Positions 54,333 through 63,846 of a stretch of DNA of 64,000 bases are shown here, piece after piece. The position numbers and the translations under genes were made by a program. The notes below the pieces were generated by a model that was not told the DNA's origin, did no database searches, and saw only the letters and a program-made list of their open reading frames with translations. The DNA comes from Dendrolimus kikuchii (Eukaryota > Arthropoda > Insecta > Lepidoptera > Lasiocampidae). The DNA lies in NCBI GenBank assembly GCA_019925095.2, contig CM034394.1, forward strand, positions 26,958,272 to 27,022,271, in the 5' to 3' direction. Every line of letters begins with the position of its first letter. Position 1 is the stretch's first letter.

Positions 54333-57300
54333 ATGCCGAACACCAGGAGCAAGACCGCCGAAGACAGAGTGCAGAGAGCGTATCAAGAACCCCCCGCGTC
54401 GCCGTCCGTACATATATCCGCGTCCGCGTCCGCGCCGAACGTATCGCGACCCGCGTCGCCCGGAATGCAACAGACGACGACCGCGCAAGTACACACCGCG
54501 ATTCGTACTGAACGCCAATCGCGATCACCGTCCGTCCGATCACACCGTTCGCAGCTCAGCGCCGCCACTTTGGTGAGGCAAGTGGAACTGGAAGCAGAAG
54601 AACAAATCGCCGCAATCCGTCGGGAAGAGCTCCGGTTACAAGTGTCGCTGATCAAGAAGAGGGTCGCTGCGAACATAGCCGCCCTCAAGGAGCAGACAGA
54701 CGGGAACAGCGTGTGTGAAGACGATGGGGTGGAAACAGAGAGAAATATAACAGAGTGGTTGAAGAATACCCGCATACGGGGGGAGTCGCCGAGCGCAGGC
54801 GACAGGACCGAGCCCGGAACGAGAGGAGCCGGACCGCGACCACCGTTAGACGCTGCGGGAAGAGCAAGGGAAGAGTATCCAATGGCGCGGGACCGGTCTG
54901 CAGAAACGAACGACCAGACCGCTCGTGTGACGTTCAGAACGCCGCGCAACGCAAGATCGCCGACGCCGACCAGATCCAGGGATCGTGGAATCGACCGTCT
55001 AGCAGACGTACTGGAGCGCATGACACGCAACAGGCCGACGCCGCGACAGTGCCAGGAGCTGCCTACCTTTAGCGGGGCCCCGGGAGAGTGGCTACCGTTT
55101 AAAGCTGCAATGCGCGAGTCGACGAGCTTACACGGATTTTCACCTGCGGAGAACTTAGGCCGTCTACGCACTTGCCTTAAAGGCGAAGCAAGGGAGTGCG
55201 TGACAGCCCTGCTGTATACCGCAGTGGACCCTGCGATCATTATGAAGACGCTGGAGCGCTGCTATGGACGTCCAGAGATCATAATCAGTCGCGCATTGGA
55301 AGACATCAAGAAGTTGCCACGATCGGGTTCGTCTGCCAGCGAACTCAACAGCCTAGCCACCAAATTGCAGAATATAGTGACGGTCATCTCGTGTGTCGAC
55401 AACAAGGGATATTTACTTAACCCTATGTTGACACGACAAGTCGTCGAGAAGCTCAGCCCGCATCTACGAACGAAATGGTGCGACTTTGCAGATGAATTCT
55501 CGAGCCGAGACGAGCCGGAGATTATGACACTATCGAAATTTCTAACGGGCGAAGCAGACAGAGCAATGAAGTATTCTTTCATGACGTCATCACTGCCTAC
55601 GACGAGTGTAAACGTCACTAAAGAAAATAAAGTGAAGCCGCCGAGGATGAACGAGCGTCGCCGTGTGTATGCTACAACGGAAGCCAAGATCGTGTGCTAC
55701 TGTTGCGGAGCTGAGCACCAGACAACGCAGTGCGGCAAGCTGGCTTCGATGTCGTTGCCAGCCAGATGGGAGTGGGCCAAGGAAACGAGAATATGTTTTT
55801 TGTGCCTACTAAGTAAACACAGACGGTTCCGTTGTAAGGCGAGGAAGTGCGGTGTTAATGAATGCCGCGAGCCGCATCACGCACTTCTACACCAACGAAG
55901 GGAAACTGGAGCCGTCAGTGGACCGATCGACCGAGCGGAGTCGGTCAGTCAACCGGCCGACAGAGAGGAGTCGGTCATGACGGCATCGGCACACAATTCT
56001 AACACCGAGAGAAGAGTGTTATTGAAGGTGTGTCCGATTACCGTCAAGGGGCTTAACGGAAAGGAAGTGAGCACGTACGCGCTGCTGGATGAAGGGTCCA
56101 CGATCACGCTCGTCGACGAGGAGATAGCCGGGATGCTAGGGGCAGATGGCCCGAGGAGGCCATTGAACATTCACGGCATCACGTCGAGCCAGCGGGAAGC
56201 GGAAAGTAGGATGGTGAGCGTCGCGGTGCGCGGAAGAGCGCAACCGCACTACCATCCTATCAAGGCGCGCACCGTGAAGAAACTCGCACTGGGAACTCAC
56301 TCCGTTAAGTCTGAAGTCATACGTCAGTTACACCATTTGAAGACGCTTCATACAGACGATGTGTGTTTTATGAACGCTAAACCACGCGTATTGATTGGAG
56401 CTGACAACTGGCATCTGATCGTGACTAGAAAACTGTTGGCAGGAAAGAAGAGCCAACCAGCCGCTTCCCTGACACTCATGGGGTGGGCCGTACACGGCAT
56501 CACACCCGGGAAAGCAGTGAAGACGGGAAACGGCACAGTATTACACGTCCGAACGTGGCAAGATAAAGAGCCGCGGGAAAAGGACGAATTATTCGAAATA
56601 GTGAAGTCTCATTTCGATATCGACGCACTCGGTATATCGAACAAGGTGAAACCTGTAGCGGAAGAACAACGGGCGCTGAAGATATTTTCAGAGACCGTGA
56701 AGAGAGAAAACGGCCGCTTCGAAGTCGGACTGCCCTGGCGAAACGATGACGTCACCATGCCACCGAGCTACGACATGGCAGTGCGTCGTCTACGCGGGAT
56801 CGAGCGCAAAATGGATAAGTCGCCGCAGTTTAAACAAGCATACACAGCCCAGGTCAACAGGCTACTAGCAAAAGGATACGCCGAGCCTTATGAACGAAGC
56901 CACGAAGAAAACCAACGCATGTGGTACATGCCTCACTTCGCCGTTACGAACCCGAATAAGCCTGACAAAGTGAGACTGGTATTTGACGCTGCCGCCCGTT
57001 CAAACGGGGTGTGCATGAACGATGCGTTACTGGATGGGCCAGACTTACTAGGCGCCGTACACGGAATCCCGTTCAGATTCCGGGAAGGAAAGATTACCGT
57101 GACGGAAACTACAGCGAATGTAATATGGGCACAGAAGGAGTTTGCCCAGGTTGCTACAATAATGAACAGTCTCATTGAATGCAGACTGCCATGGCAACAA
57201 GACGGAGTCGTTACGCCGCCGAGTTATGACACGGCGTCACGCCGTCTGCGCAGGAACGAGCGCAAGATGAAAAGAAGGTGCCATGGATGGGATAGAGACG

Positions 57301-59402
57301 TCGTAAACATACAATTACACATCTTTACGGACGCCAGCGAACAGGCCTACGCAGCAGCGGCTTACTGGCGCTTTGAGCAGCGCAACGGGAATGTCGGCGT
57401 CACTTTAATCGCGGGAAAAGCGAAAGTGGCCCCGATGAAGGCGCAAAGCATCCCGCGGATGGAGCTACAAGCCGCGCTAATAGGAGCCAGGTTAGCGGCG
57501 GAAATAAAAAAGGAACATAGTTTCAAGCGTTATGACGTCATCTTTTGGAGCGACTCGAAGACCGTTCTTCACTGGATAAGAAACGACTCGGTACGATATA
57601 CTCCATACGTTGCACACAGACTGAGCGAAATCGGCGAAATAACCGAGTCTGAGCAATGGCGATGGGTGCCGACAAGTTACAACGTCGCCGACGACGCAAC
57701 CAGGATTAACGTCTCGAGTATGAAAACGGACGACCGCTGGTTTAAAGGCCCGGAATTTCTCCATGGACCCCCGACGAATTGGCCGAAAGAAGAACCGACG
57801 GAAACCGAAGATGACGAGGTCGTGGTAACTTACACGACCGATGAAAAGCCGCTCGTTGACGTCACAAGATTTTCGTCATACGGAAAATTGCTACGAGCGA
57901 CCGCCTACGCGCTCGCCTTTATCGACAAGTGCAGACGAAGGACTCGCACTATGGAAACGCGACACATAGAGAGAGCTGAACGTTTACTCATTCGTCAAGC
58001 GCAACAGGAAAGCTTCCCGAAGGATTACGAGCGTTTGAAGAAAGGAGAACGCGTGTCACGTGACAGCCGGCTTTATAAGCTCGACCCCGAATACGGGGGG
58101 GACGGGGTAATAAAGCTAAACGGCAGGATCAATGCGGTCACCCTGCGCGAGCTTACCGGCAACCCACCGATCTTAGACGGGTCACATCACCTCACTCGGC
58201 TGATTATAAGAGGTGAACATGAACAGCATCATCACATAGGGAGAGAACATGTCGTAAACAACGTCCGGCAAAAATACTGGGTGCTACGAGTGCGACCTAC
58301 GGTGCGAAACATCCTGCGGCAATGTACGGTCTGTCGTTTGAAGAAGACTGCGCCGACAGTACCGGTGAAAGGAAACCTGCCAAAGGACCGTCTAGCTGCC
58401 TACGCACGGCCTTTTACCAATTGCGGAATTGACTGTTTTGGCCCCATATGGGTGACCATAGGACGTCGCAAAGAAAAACGATGGGGAATGCTGTTTACAT
58501 GTATGGTGACTCGTGCCATTCATATGGAACTTATAGCAAGCCTTAGCACAGACTCTGCTATCATGGCCCTAAGAAGGATGGGAGCACGACGCGGCTGGCC
58601 TCAAGTGATATGGTCTGATAATGCAACGAATTTCCATGGAGCGGACACAGAGTTACTAACGGCGTACGCGAGATGGAAGGAAGAGATGCCAGATCACGTA
58701 AAAGGGAGACACTTAGCGTGGCGTTTCATCGATCCCGGCGCACCAAACCAGGGGGGAGCTTGGGAACGGTTAATTCGGTCGGTGAAGACGGCACTCCACG
58801 CAACATTGGCGGAACAAGCTCCCAGAGAAGAAACACTTACGACTGTCATCACGGAAATAGAACATACCGTAAACTCGCGCCCGCTAACTCACGTGTCGGT
58901 GAGCCCTGAAGACGACGAAGCGCTCACCCCGAACCACTTTCTAATCGGGTCGGCGACGGGCTTGCCAATCACGGGAACGAACGAGTTAGCAGACAGGAAG
59001 ACATGGATCGCCACTCAAGCTTTAGCGGACATGTTCTGGACTCGTTGGCTACGCGAGTACTTACCTACATTGGCACCGAGGGACGACGTAAGACGACGTG
59101 AGGAAAGCATACGTGTTGGAGACGTCGTTATCATTGCGGACGGTCTGTTGCCACGTAACGTATGGCCCCGGGGTCAAATCGAGCGCACTTATCGCGGACC
59201 GGACAACATAATACGGAGCGCGGACGTGCGAACGCGGGGAGGCATCTTCAGGAGACCAGTAAGGAGGCTCATCGTCCTGACGAGAAGAGATGGCTTCGAG
59301 GATCTGCGCCGGGGGGAGGATGTTGCGGACAGAGAGCACCCCCCTGACCCGCCCGCGGAGCACATCTACACTCCGCGCCCCGCATACCGCCGACGCCCAT
59401 AG
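54333..59402 (+). CDS. BEL/Pao Gag-Pol polyprotein lacking the RT catalytic core
   Basis: Single open frame of 1,689 codons, MPNTRSKTAE to the TAG at 59400 inside the 3' LTR. In order: basic N-terminal region; Gag block (LPTFSGAPGEWLPFKAAMRE, about residue 243); zinc knuckles (CYCCGAEHQTTQC, about 455; CFLCLLSKHRRFRC, about 488); aspartic protease motif ALLDEGSTITLVDEE (about 584); start of RT (MPHFAVTNPNKPDKVRLVFD, about 865) up to FREGKITVT (about 915-923). Then motif A, motif B and the YVDD box are all missing, and the frame resumes at RNase H (IFTDASEQAYAAAAYW, about 994; MELQ, about 1042; SDSKTVLHW). Integrase follows: HH-CC zinc site (about 1296), DCFGP, WSDNATNFHG, QGGAWERL (DDE), and a C-terminal RVGDVVIIADGLLPR domain. 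No stop or frameshift. Normal BEL/Pao polyproteins have a complete RT, so this product cannot copy itself without help. Confidence 0.95.
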   Translation: MPNTRSKTAEDRVQRAYQEPPASPSVHISASASAPNVSRPASPGMQQTTTAQVHTAIRTERQSRSPSVRSHRSQLSAATLVRQVELEAEEQIAAIRREELRLQVSLIKKRVAANIAALKEQTDGNSVCEDDGVETERNITEWLKNTRIRGESPSAGDRTEPGTRGAGPRPPLDAAGRAREEYPMARDRSAETNDQTARVTFRTPRNARSPTPTRSRDRGIDRLADVLERMTRNRPTPRQCQELPTFSGAPGEWLPFKAAMRESTSLHGFSPAENLGRLRTCLKGEARECVTALLYTAVDPAIIMKTLERCYGRPEIIISRALEDIKKLPRSGSSASELNSLATKLQNIVTVISCVDNKGYLLNPMLTRQVVEKLSPHLRTKWCDFADEFSSRDEPEIMTLSKFLTGEADRAMKYSFMTSSLPTTSVNVTKENKVKPPRMNERRRVYATTEAKIVCYCCGAEHQTTQCGKLASMSLPARWEWAKETRICFLCLLSKHRRFRCKARKCGVNECREPHHALLHQRRETGAVSGPIDRAESVSQPADREESVMTASAHNSNTERRVLLKVCPITVKGLNGKEVSTYALLDEGSTITLVDEEIAGMLGADGPRRPLNIHGITSSQREAESRMVSVAVRGRAQPHYHPIKARTVKKLALGTHSVKSEVIRQLHHLKTLHTDDVCFMNAKPRVLIGADNWHLIVTRKLLAGKKSQPAASLTLMGWAVHGITPGKAVKTGNGTVLHVRTWQDKEPREKDELFEIVKSHFDIDALGISNKVKPVAEEQRALKIFSETVKRENGRFEVGLPWRNDDVTMPPSYDMAVRRLRGIERKMDKSPQFKQAYTAQVNRLLAKGYAEPYERSHEENQRMWYMPHFAVTNPNKPDKVRLVFDAAARSNGVCMNDALLDGPDLLGAVHGIPFRFREGKITVTETTANVIWAQKEFAQVATIMNSLIECRLPWQQDGVVTPPSYDTASRRLRRNERKMKRRCHGWDRDVVNIQLHIFTDASEQAYAAAAYWRFEQRNGNVGVTLIAGKAKVAPMKAQSIPRMELQAALIGARLAAEIKKEHSFKRYDVIFWSDSKTVLHWIRNDSVRYTPYVAHRLSEIGEITESEQWRWVPTSYNVADDATRINVSSMKTDDRWFKGPEFLHGPPTNWPKEEPTETEDDEVVVTYTTDEKPLVDVTRFSSYGKLLRATAYALAFIDKCRRRTRTMETRHIERAERLLIRQAQQESFPKDYERLKKGERVSRDSRLYKLDPEYGGDGVIKLNGRINAVTLRELTGNPPILDGSHHLTRLIIRGEHEQHHHIGREHVVNNVRQKYWVLRVRPTVRNILRQCTVCRLKKTAPTVPVKGNLPKDRLAAYARPFTNCGIDCFGPIWVTIGRRKEKRWGMLFTCMVTRAIHMELIASLSTDSAIMALRRMGARRGWPQVIWSDNATNFHGADTELLTAYARWKEEMPDHVKGRHLAWRFIDPGAPNQGGAWERLIRSVKTALHATLAEQAPREETLTTVITEIEHTVNSRPLTHVSVSPEDDEALTPNHFLIGSATGLPITGTNELADRKTWIATQALADMFWTRWLREYLPTLAPRDDVRRREESIRVGDVVIIADGLLPRNVWPRGQIERTYRGPDNIIRSADVRTRGGIFRRPVRRLIVLTRRDGFEDLRRGEDVADREHPPDPPAEHIYTPRPAYRRRP

Positions 59403-59639
59403 CTAGCGCGATTAGCAACTAGGCGTCGGACGGAATGCGGGTATAGGAGGCCGAAAAAACTGAAAATGACTACTGCTGATACTATCTCTTCAAGAAAAAT
59501 TATCAATTCAGCCACTCAGCTATATTGTACTCGACTCTCTTTGTTATACTCTTTAAATGTACATTTATAAATAATAATCATACAGTCCATTATTACGTCG
59601 AATTTTCATTTACAACCCGAGGTGCAACTGCCACCAATA
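59321..59639 (+). repeat. 3' LTR of BEL/Pao element
   Basis: Same 319-bp sequence as the 5' LTR except one base. Preceded by the polypurine tract and followed by TTAAT. The polyprotein stop lies 80 bases inside it. Confidence 0.96.
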
Positions 59640-59706
59640 TTAATAATAATAGCTTTAGAAATAATTTATTTTACAGTTTTTAGTTTTTTAAGTCGGTTTT
59701 TTTAAA

Positions 59707-60030
59707 CGAAGTTTTTTTTTTGTAGCTGTTTGTTTATACAGCTAAATAGAAATAGGTGATGTTGTTATTTGTTATTTTAATAAAAACAGTCGATATGAGA
59801 TGTGCTCTTCATTTAACCACAACAAGCGTCATAAGTGGTTCAGATGTTATTAAATTGCTAGGTTAACGTTTGTGGCCGGATTTTCATTTGCAACGGTTTT
59901 AAATTTGTAAAAAATTTAATTTGTATTTGTGTTTCTTCTTCAAAGTCATGGAAAGGACCACACATATTGATGAATACCACGCTCTAACAGAATATCGCCG
60001 AGAAACGGTTAGCATTGAGCAACTTTTTTT
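59707..60030. other. Intron DNA, no gene seen
   Basis: AT-rich; no supported feature. Confidence 0.4.
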
Positions 60031-60031
60031 A

Positions 60032-60266
60032 TATATTTTTATTGCAGGAGTTCAGCAGACAGGCAGACGGCCCACTTGATGGAAAGCGGTTACCATCGCC
60101 TATGGACATCTGCAACACCAAAATTGCTACAAATGCGCTGCTGCTCTCTAAAGGGAGACTGGAACCTGGTCACTAATGCCGGAACACAACACAAGGTTGT
60201 TATGGCGGCATACCCTAGACCAGGGGTGGTAGCCATCCAGTAGGGCAAATGTCCTACCACCTGGCG
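60032..60266 (-). mobile_element. Retroposon family B, truncated copy
   Basis: 'ttttattgcaggagttcagc' to 'tgtcctaccacctggc', reversed. Confidence 0.87.
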
Positions 60267-60595
60267 ATAGCTAGCAATGTTTTGTACGATGAGTAAGACT
60301 TCCAGTAGCCCACTTCCCATCGCGTCTATTCTATTTCTCCTGTCTGTTCCCTGCACGCCATCCCCTTTATCCCATTCCATAAAGGATGGCAACGCGTTGG
60401 CTTCTACTCTGGTGTTGCAAACATCTACAGGCAATAGTAACCATTTTTTTCTATAATTTCAAAATACAGTACAAAAAATATCAAGAACTTAAACTGTGGT
60501 TTTAAGTGGGCTACTGTGGTGATATGCATGATTCCTCTTGACTCCAATTAGACGTGTCTGGCAGATGAAGATAAAATGAAATAAATAATAATAAA

Positions 60596-61160
60596 CCCGC
60601 AGGGGGCCTTTGTGGCGAAGTCTTAGGTGAGTAGCGACACCTCGTACCTGACTCCGGGGGCCAAGGCAAGGCCCCTGCCAACGTGCTTGCCTTAGCCAGC
60701 CGGCACGGAGTGGGGATCGCTAGAGCTAAGACTCAAGCACCAGGGGTGGAAGTGATAAATGGCATTACGTCGGAAGTAGTTTCGGTGAACCTGCAGCCCA
60801 TCTCTCTACACCCCTTAGTCACTCGCACCCATGTTGCCACTGTCTTCTATGGCATTTTTAGGGGCCCTTGCAGGGAGTGGCGACGGGCAGACGCCATAGT
60901 CGCCATATTCCCAGACCCCTAGTACCACTAGCAGTTCACCCCAATAGCCCAGTACTTTTTATCTTCATTTCCCACAATAGTCCTCCACTGGCCGGGGCTT
61001 GTCCTTGGGTGCATTAGTAAATGATGTAGACAGGGATAATCGCCGGTCAGTGTCACGTCACGTTTACATAAAATTTGTCAAGGGACCTTTACGTGTTGTT
61101 ATTCCCATGGCCTCACGCAAGCCGTCCAAATGTCCGGGCCATTTTTATTGTCCGTGGTCT
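60596..61160 (+). mobile_element. TAA-flanked retroposon X, full copy
   Basis: 'acccgcagggggcctttgtg' after (AAT)n to 'gtggtcttgaaagacataca' before seven to eight AAT units. Has a deletion near 60880 compared with 12541-13163. Confidence 0.83.
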
Positions 61161-61566
61161 TGAAAGACATACAAATAATAATAATAATAATAATAATCGG
61201 CAGACATAGAAATAGTTAAGTTATATACTGTCTTTAACTTACTTCGTAGGACTCGACTCGGAAGGTGACGTGGGGCGACTAACGGCAGTGCCACCAATTA
61301 CACTTTTTGCTGAATTGCAACTGTCACTAGCCGTCACATAGACGTTATACTATTTCAAAACTGTCCGTTAAGCTTATTGGGAGCTATATCGTATTTTGAT
61401 ACAGTTTTCACATGTTTTGGCATACGCAATGCATAGTATGCGTAGTATGCATAAATATTCGTTTCAAAAACAATGTCGGTTGTTACGTTTTCAAATTGTA
61501 AGATAGTGCGGCGACCGAGGGTAGAACTTTCTTGCAGCGTAAGCCTCAGGACTTTTAAAAAAAGGC

Positions 61567-61581
61567 AGAAGATTCTGGAAG
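61567..61581 (+). promoter_or_regulatory. Heat shock element, distal
   Basis: GAAgaTTCtgGAA: three 5-bp units in alternating orientation, the minimum functional HSE pattern. Confidence 0.7.
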
Positions 61582-61626
61582 GAAAAGACAGGGACGGATA
61601 CATTTTAGAAAGGGATAGACGATGAA

Positions 61627-61656
61627 TGAAAGTTCTAGAATAGAAGGTTCGGGAAG
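61627..61656 (+). promoter_or_regulatory. Heat shock element array, six units
   Basis: Six 5-bp units in perfect register: GAA, TTC, GAA, GAA, TTC, GAA. One inversion is skipped between units 3 and 4. Confidence 0.78.
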
Positions 61657-61732
61657 GAAAAGACACAGATAGATGTTTAGAAAGAGATAGATAGTAAATA
61701 AAAGAATAATGAAAACAAGATCGAAATTACGG

Positions 61733-61790
61733 CTTCCAGAAGATTCTTCCTGGTATATAAACAGCGTAAAGCGCGCCTACCGAGCAGTTT
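61733..61790 (+). promoter_or_regulatory. Proximal HSE, TATA box and initiator
   Basis: TTCcaGAAgaTTC at 61734-61746, TATATAAA at 61754-61761 and CAGTTTT at 61785. The TATA to initiator distance is 31 bases, and the HSE lies just upstream of TATA, as in insect hsp promoters. Confidence 0.78.
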
Positions 61791-61877
61791 TAGTTCAGGT
61801 CAAGAAAGTGTAGCGACAAGTGCGATACAAAAGAAGTTCAATAGAAGAAAGTGACGAGTTTAATGGTGAATTTAGTT

Positions 61878-62093
61878 CTTTTTTTTATTGCAGGAGATCA
61901 GTATACAGGCTGACGGCCTACTTGATGGAAAGCGGTTACCATCGCCTATGGACATTTGCAACACAAAAGTCGCTACAAATGCGCTGCTGCTCTCTTAAGG
62001 GAGACTGGAATCTGGTCACTAATGCCGGAACACAACTCATGGTTGTTATGGCGACTACTTTAGACCAGGGGTGGTAGCCATCCAGTCGAGCAA
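61878..62093 (-). mobile_element. Retroposon family B, first copy of a triplet
   Basis: 'ttttttattgcaggagatca' to 'catccagtcgagca', truncated at the same base as the next copy. Confidence 0.88.
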
Positions 62094-62615
62094 AAAGTTC
62101 AGTGAAGGAGAAGTGTACCGTGGTTCGAGAGACGAACCAGAAGCGAGCTATATGCGGTAAATACGGTGGTGACCACTGTAGTAGCAGGGGGTGGTCTACG
62201 CAATTTCAGCGACGGTATTCTGAACGAGACAACTTATTGTTTTTTTTAATTTTTTTTTATTGCAGGAGTTCAGCAGACAGGCAGACGGCCCACTTGATGG
62301 AAAGCGGTTATCATCGCCTATGGACATTTGCAACACAAAAGTTGCTACAAATGCGCTGCTGCTCCCTTAAGGGAGACTGGAATCTGGTCACTAATGCCGG
62401 AACACAACTCAAGGTTGTTATGGCGACTACTTTAGACCAGGGGTGGTAGCCATCCAGTCGGGCAAAAAGTTCAGTGAAGGAGAAGTGTACCGTGGTTCGA
62501 GAGACGAACCAGAAGCGAGCTACACGCGGTAAATACGGTGGTGAGCACTGTAGTAGCAGGGGGTGGTCTACGCAATTTCAGCGACGGTATTCTGAACGAG
62601 ACAACTTATTGTTTT
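62094..62615 (+). repeat. Tandem duplication of about 370 bp
   Basis: Spacer 'aaaagttcagtgaaggagaa' ... 'cgagacaacttattg' occurs at 62094-62240 and 62464-62610, nearly the same, each preceded by a truncated retroposon B. Each spacer has a perfect hairpin GGTTCG-agaga-CGAACC. Confidence 0.9.
62246..62463 (-). mobile_element. Retroposon family B, second copy of a triplet
   Basis: T-run and 'attgcaggagttcagcagac' to 'catccagtcgggca'. Confidence 0.9.
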
Positions 62616-62935
62616 TTTTTATTGTTTTTTATCGCAGGAGTTCAGCAGACAGGCAGACGGCCCACTTGATGGAAAGCGGTTATCATCGCCTATGAACATT
62701 TGCAACACCAAAGGTGCTACAAATGCGCTGCTGTTCTCTTAAAGGAGACTGGAACCTGGTCACTAATGCCGGAACACAACACAAGGTTGTTATGGCGGCA
62801 TACTCTAGACCAGGGGTGGTCGCCATCCAGTCGAGCAAATACCCTACCACCTGGCTGTGGGTTGTTTAGTCGCCTCTTACGACAGGCCGCCAGGCCGCAG
62901 GAAATTGTATTCTTACTCCGTTCCTGCACGGATAA
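62616..62935 (-). mobile_element. Retroposon family B, third copy, full length
   Basis: 'ttttttatcgcaggagttca' to 'ttactccgttcctgcacgga'; followed by the remaining part of the promoter unit (62936-63070). Confidence 0.9.
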
Positions 62936-63070
62936 AAACAGTCGGGACAGTGTGTCGTTAATTGTGCGTGTAGGAGCAACTCTGCGGAGAAGAATCACGG
63001 ACGGCTGTGTATGTTAATAAAAGCGTTTAGTTAAAAACTGGTGTTTCCTTCCAATCCTAAGTGCGTACCG

Positions 63071-63342
63071 CTGCTCGCACGTAGCAATCGTATATAATAT
63101 CTTCAAATAAAAGAAACTTACTACTTCTCAAAGCTCAAAACTTAGGAAAACAACATTCAATTTCTCTTATTAAAAGCAATCTTTTCTTAAAACTTTGGAA
63201 AGCTAACATTTTGTCGCCCATTAGGCTTAACGTAGTAACTTGTTATGTAGTTGACGTCGTATCGAGAAAGTTTCGACATGCTTGGGCCATTTTCCTTCCG
63301 CGATATCAGGAAAATGATATGTCGGAGACGTCGAGCTGAGAG
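63071..63342. other. Unassigned DNA
   Basis: No supported feature. Confidence 0.4.
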
Positions 63343-63660
63343 TATTTTTTTATTGCATAAGTTCAGCAGACAGGCGTTTTTTTTTCTACATTCCTGCACG
63401 GGGGAAATCGATGGAGTTTCAAACGATGAGGTTATTGATAGCTTTAATCAGATATCAATAAATAGCTCCAGGTGGTAGGGCATTTTCTCATCTGGATATT
63501 TACTATCCTTGGTCTATATATGCCGCCATAATCTTGAGTTGTGTTCCGGCATTGGTGGCCAGGTTCCAATCTTTTCTTCAAGGCCGGCAGCATATTCATA
63601 GGGCGACGGCAACCACTTTCCATTAACTGAGTAGTCAGCCTGTCTGCTTTATTCCAGCAA
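63343..63660. mobile_element. Two decayed retroposon B fragments, head to head
   Basis: 63343-63400 (reverse) keeps only the two ends with the middle deleted; 63467-63660 (forward) is a diverged partial copy ending 'gcctgtctgctttattccag'. Confidence 0.7.
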
Positions 63661-63846
63661 TTTAGAAAATCAGACTAACGATGTTAACTCATGCGCGTGT
63701 ATCATACAAATACACATTAACCTCAAATCAAATCATTTTTATTGCGAACTAAGTGTAATACATAGGTCTTATTCAATATAGCTGAGAACTTATTACTTAG
63801 CTGGCCTTTCATAGCATCGCAATATAAAATTACTTAGCCTCAGTTT

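Larger units (their letters stand above)
53545..59639 (+). mobile_element. BEL/Pao LTR retrotransposon, RT-deleted, 5-bp TSD
   Basis: Complete element of 6,095 bp with two 319-bp LTRs, flanked by TTAAT at 53540-53544 and 59640-59644. A PBS-like TGG is at 53870, a polypurine tract 'cggggggagga' at 59310-59320. It holds one frame of 1,689 codons with gag, protease, RNase H and integrase of BEL/Pao type, but the RT core is absent. The two LTRs differ at one base by eye, so insertion is recent. It lies in the plus orientation, opposite to Trpgamma, in the intron upstream of 47002. Confidence 0.95.
53376..59706. repeat. Palindromic accgacttcaa element hosting the BEL insertion
   Basis: Left arm 'aaaaccgacttcaaaaacta'...'aactattattattaat' (53378-53440) is complementary to 'attaataataatagcttta'...'ttttttaagtcggtttttt' (59640-59702). 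An inner palindrome 'aatatatattatctaaaaca' against 'agatgtttagataatatata' flanks 'gtcggtgc...gcaccgac'. Taking out the BEL element leaves a compact double palindrome. Confidence 0.7.
61481..63070 (+). other. Heat-shock-type promoter unit without long ORF (LTR or ncRNA candidate)
   Basis: Plus-strand unit with three heat shock element clusters, TATA box, initiator, an A-rich leader, and a polyadenylation signal (AATAAA at about 63016) followed by a GT-rich stretch. It starts near TGTTACG (61481), the same as the solo LTRs here, but I found no matching end or target duplication. Three copies of retroposon B are inserted. No known heat shock protein frame is present. It could be a solo LTR of an unknown element, a promoter remnant, or a non-coding transcript. 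Confidence 0.5.

Noticed and set aside
54383..55240. 285-codon minus-strand frame inside the BEL element
   Set aside because: Shadow of the gag region; Ser/Arg-rich without recognisable domains.
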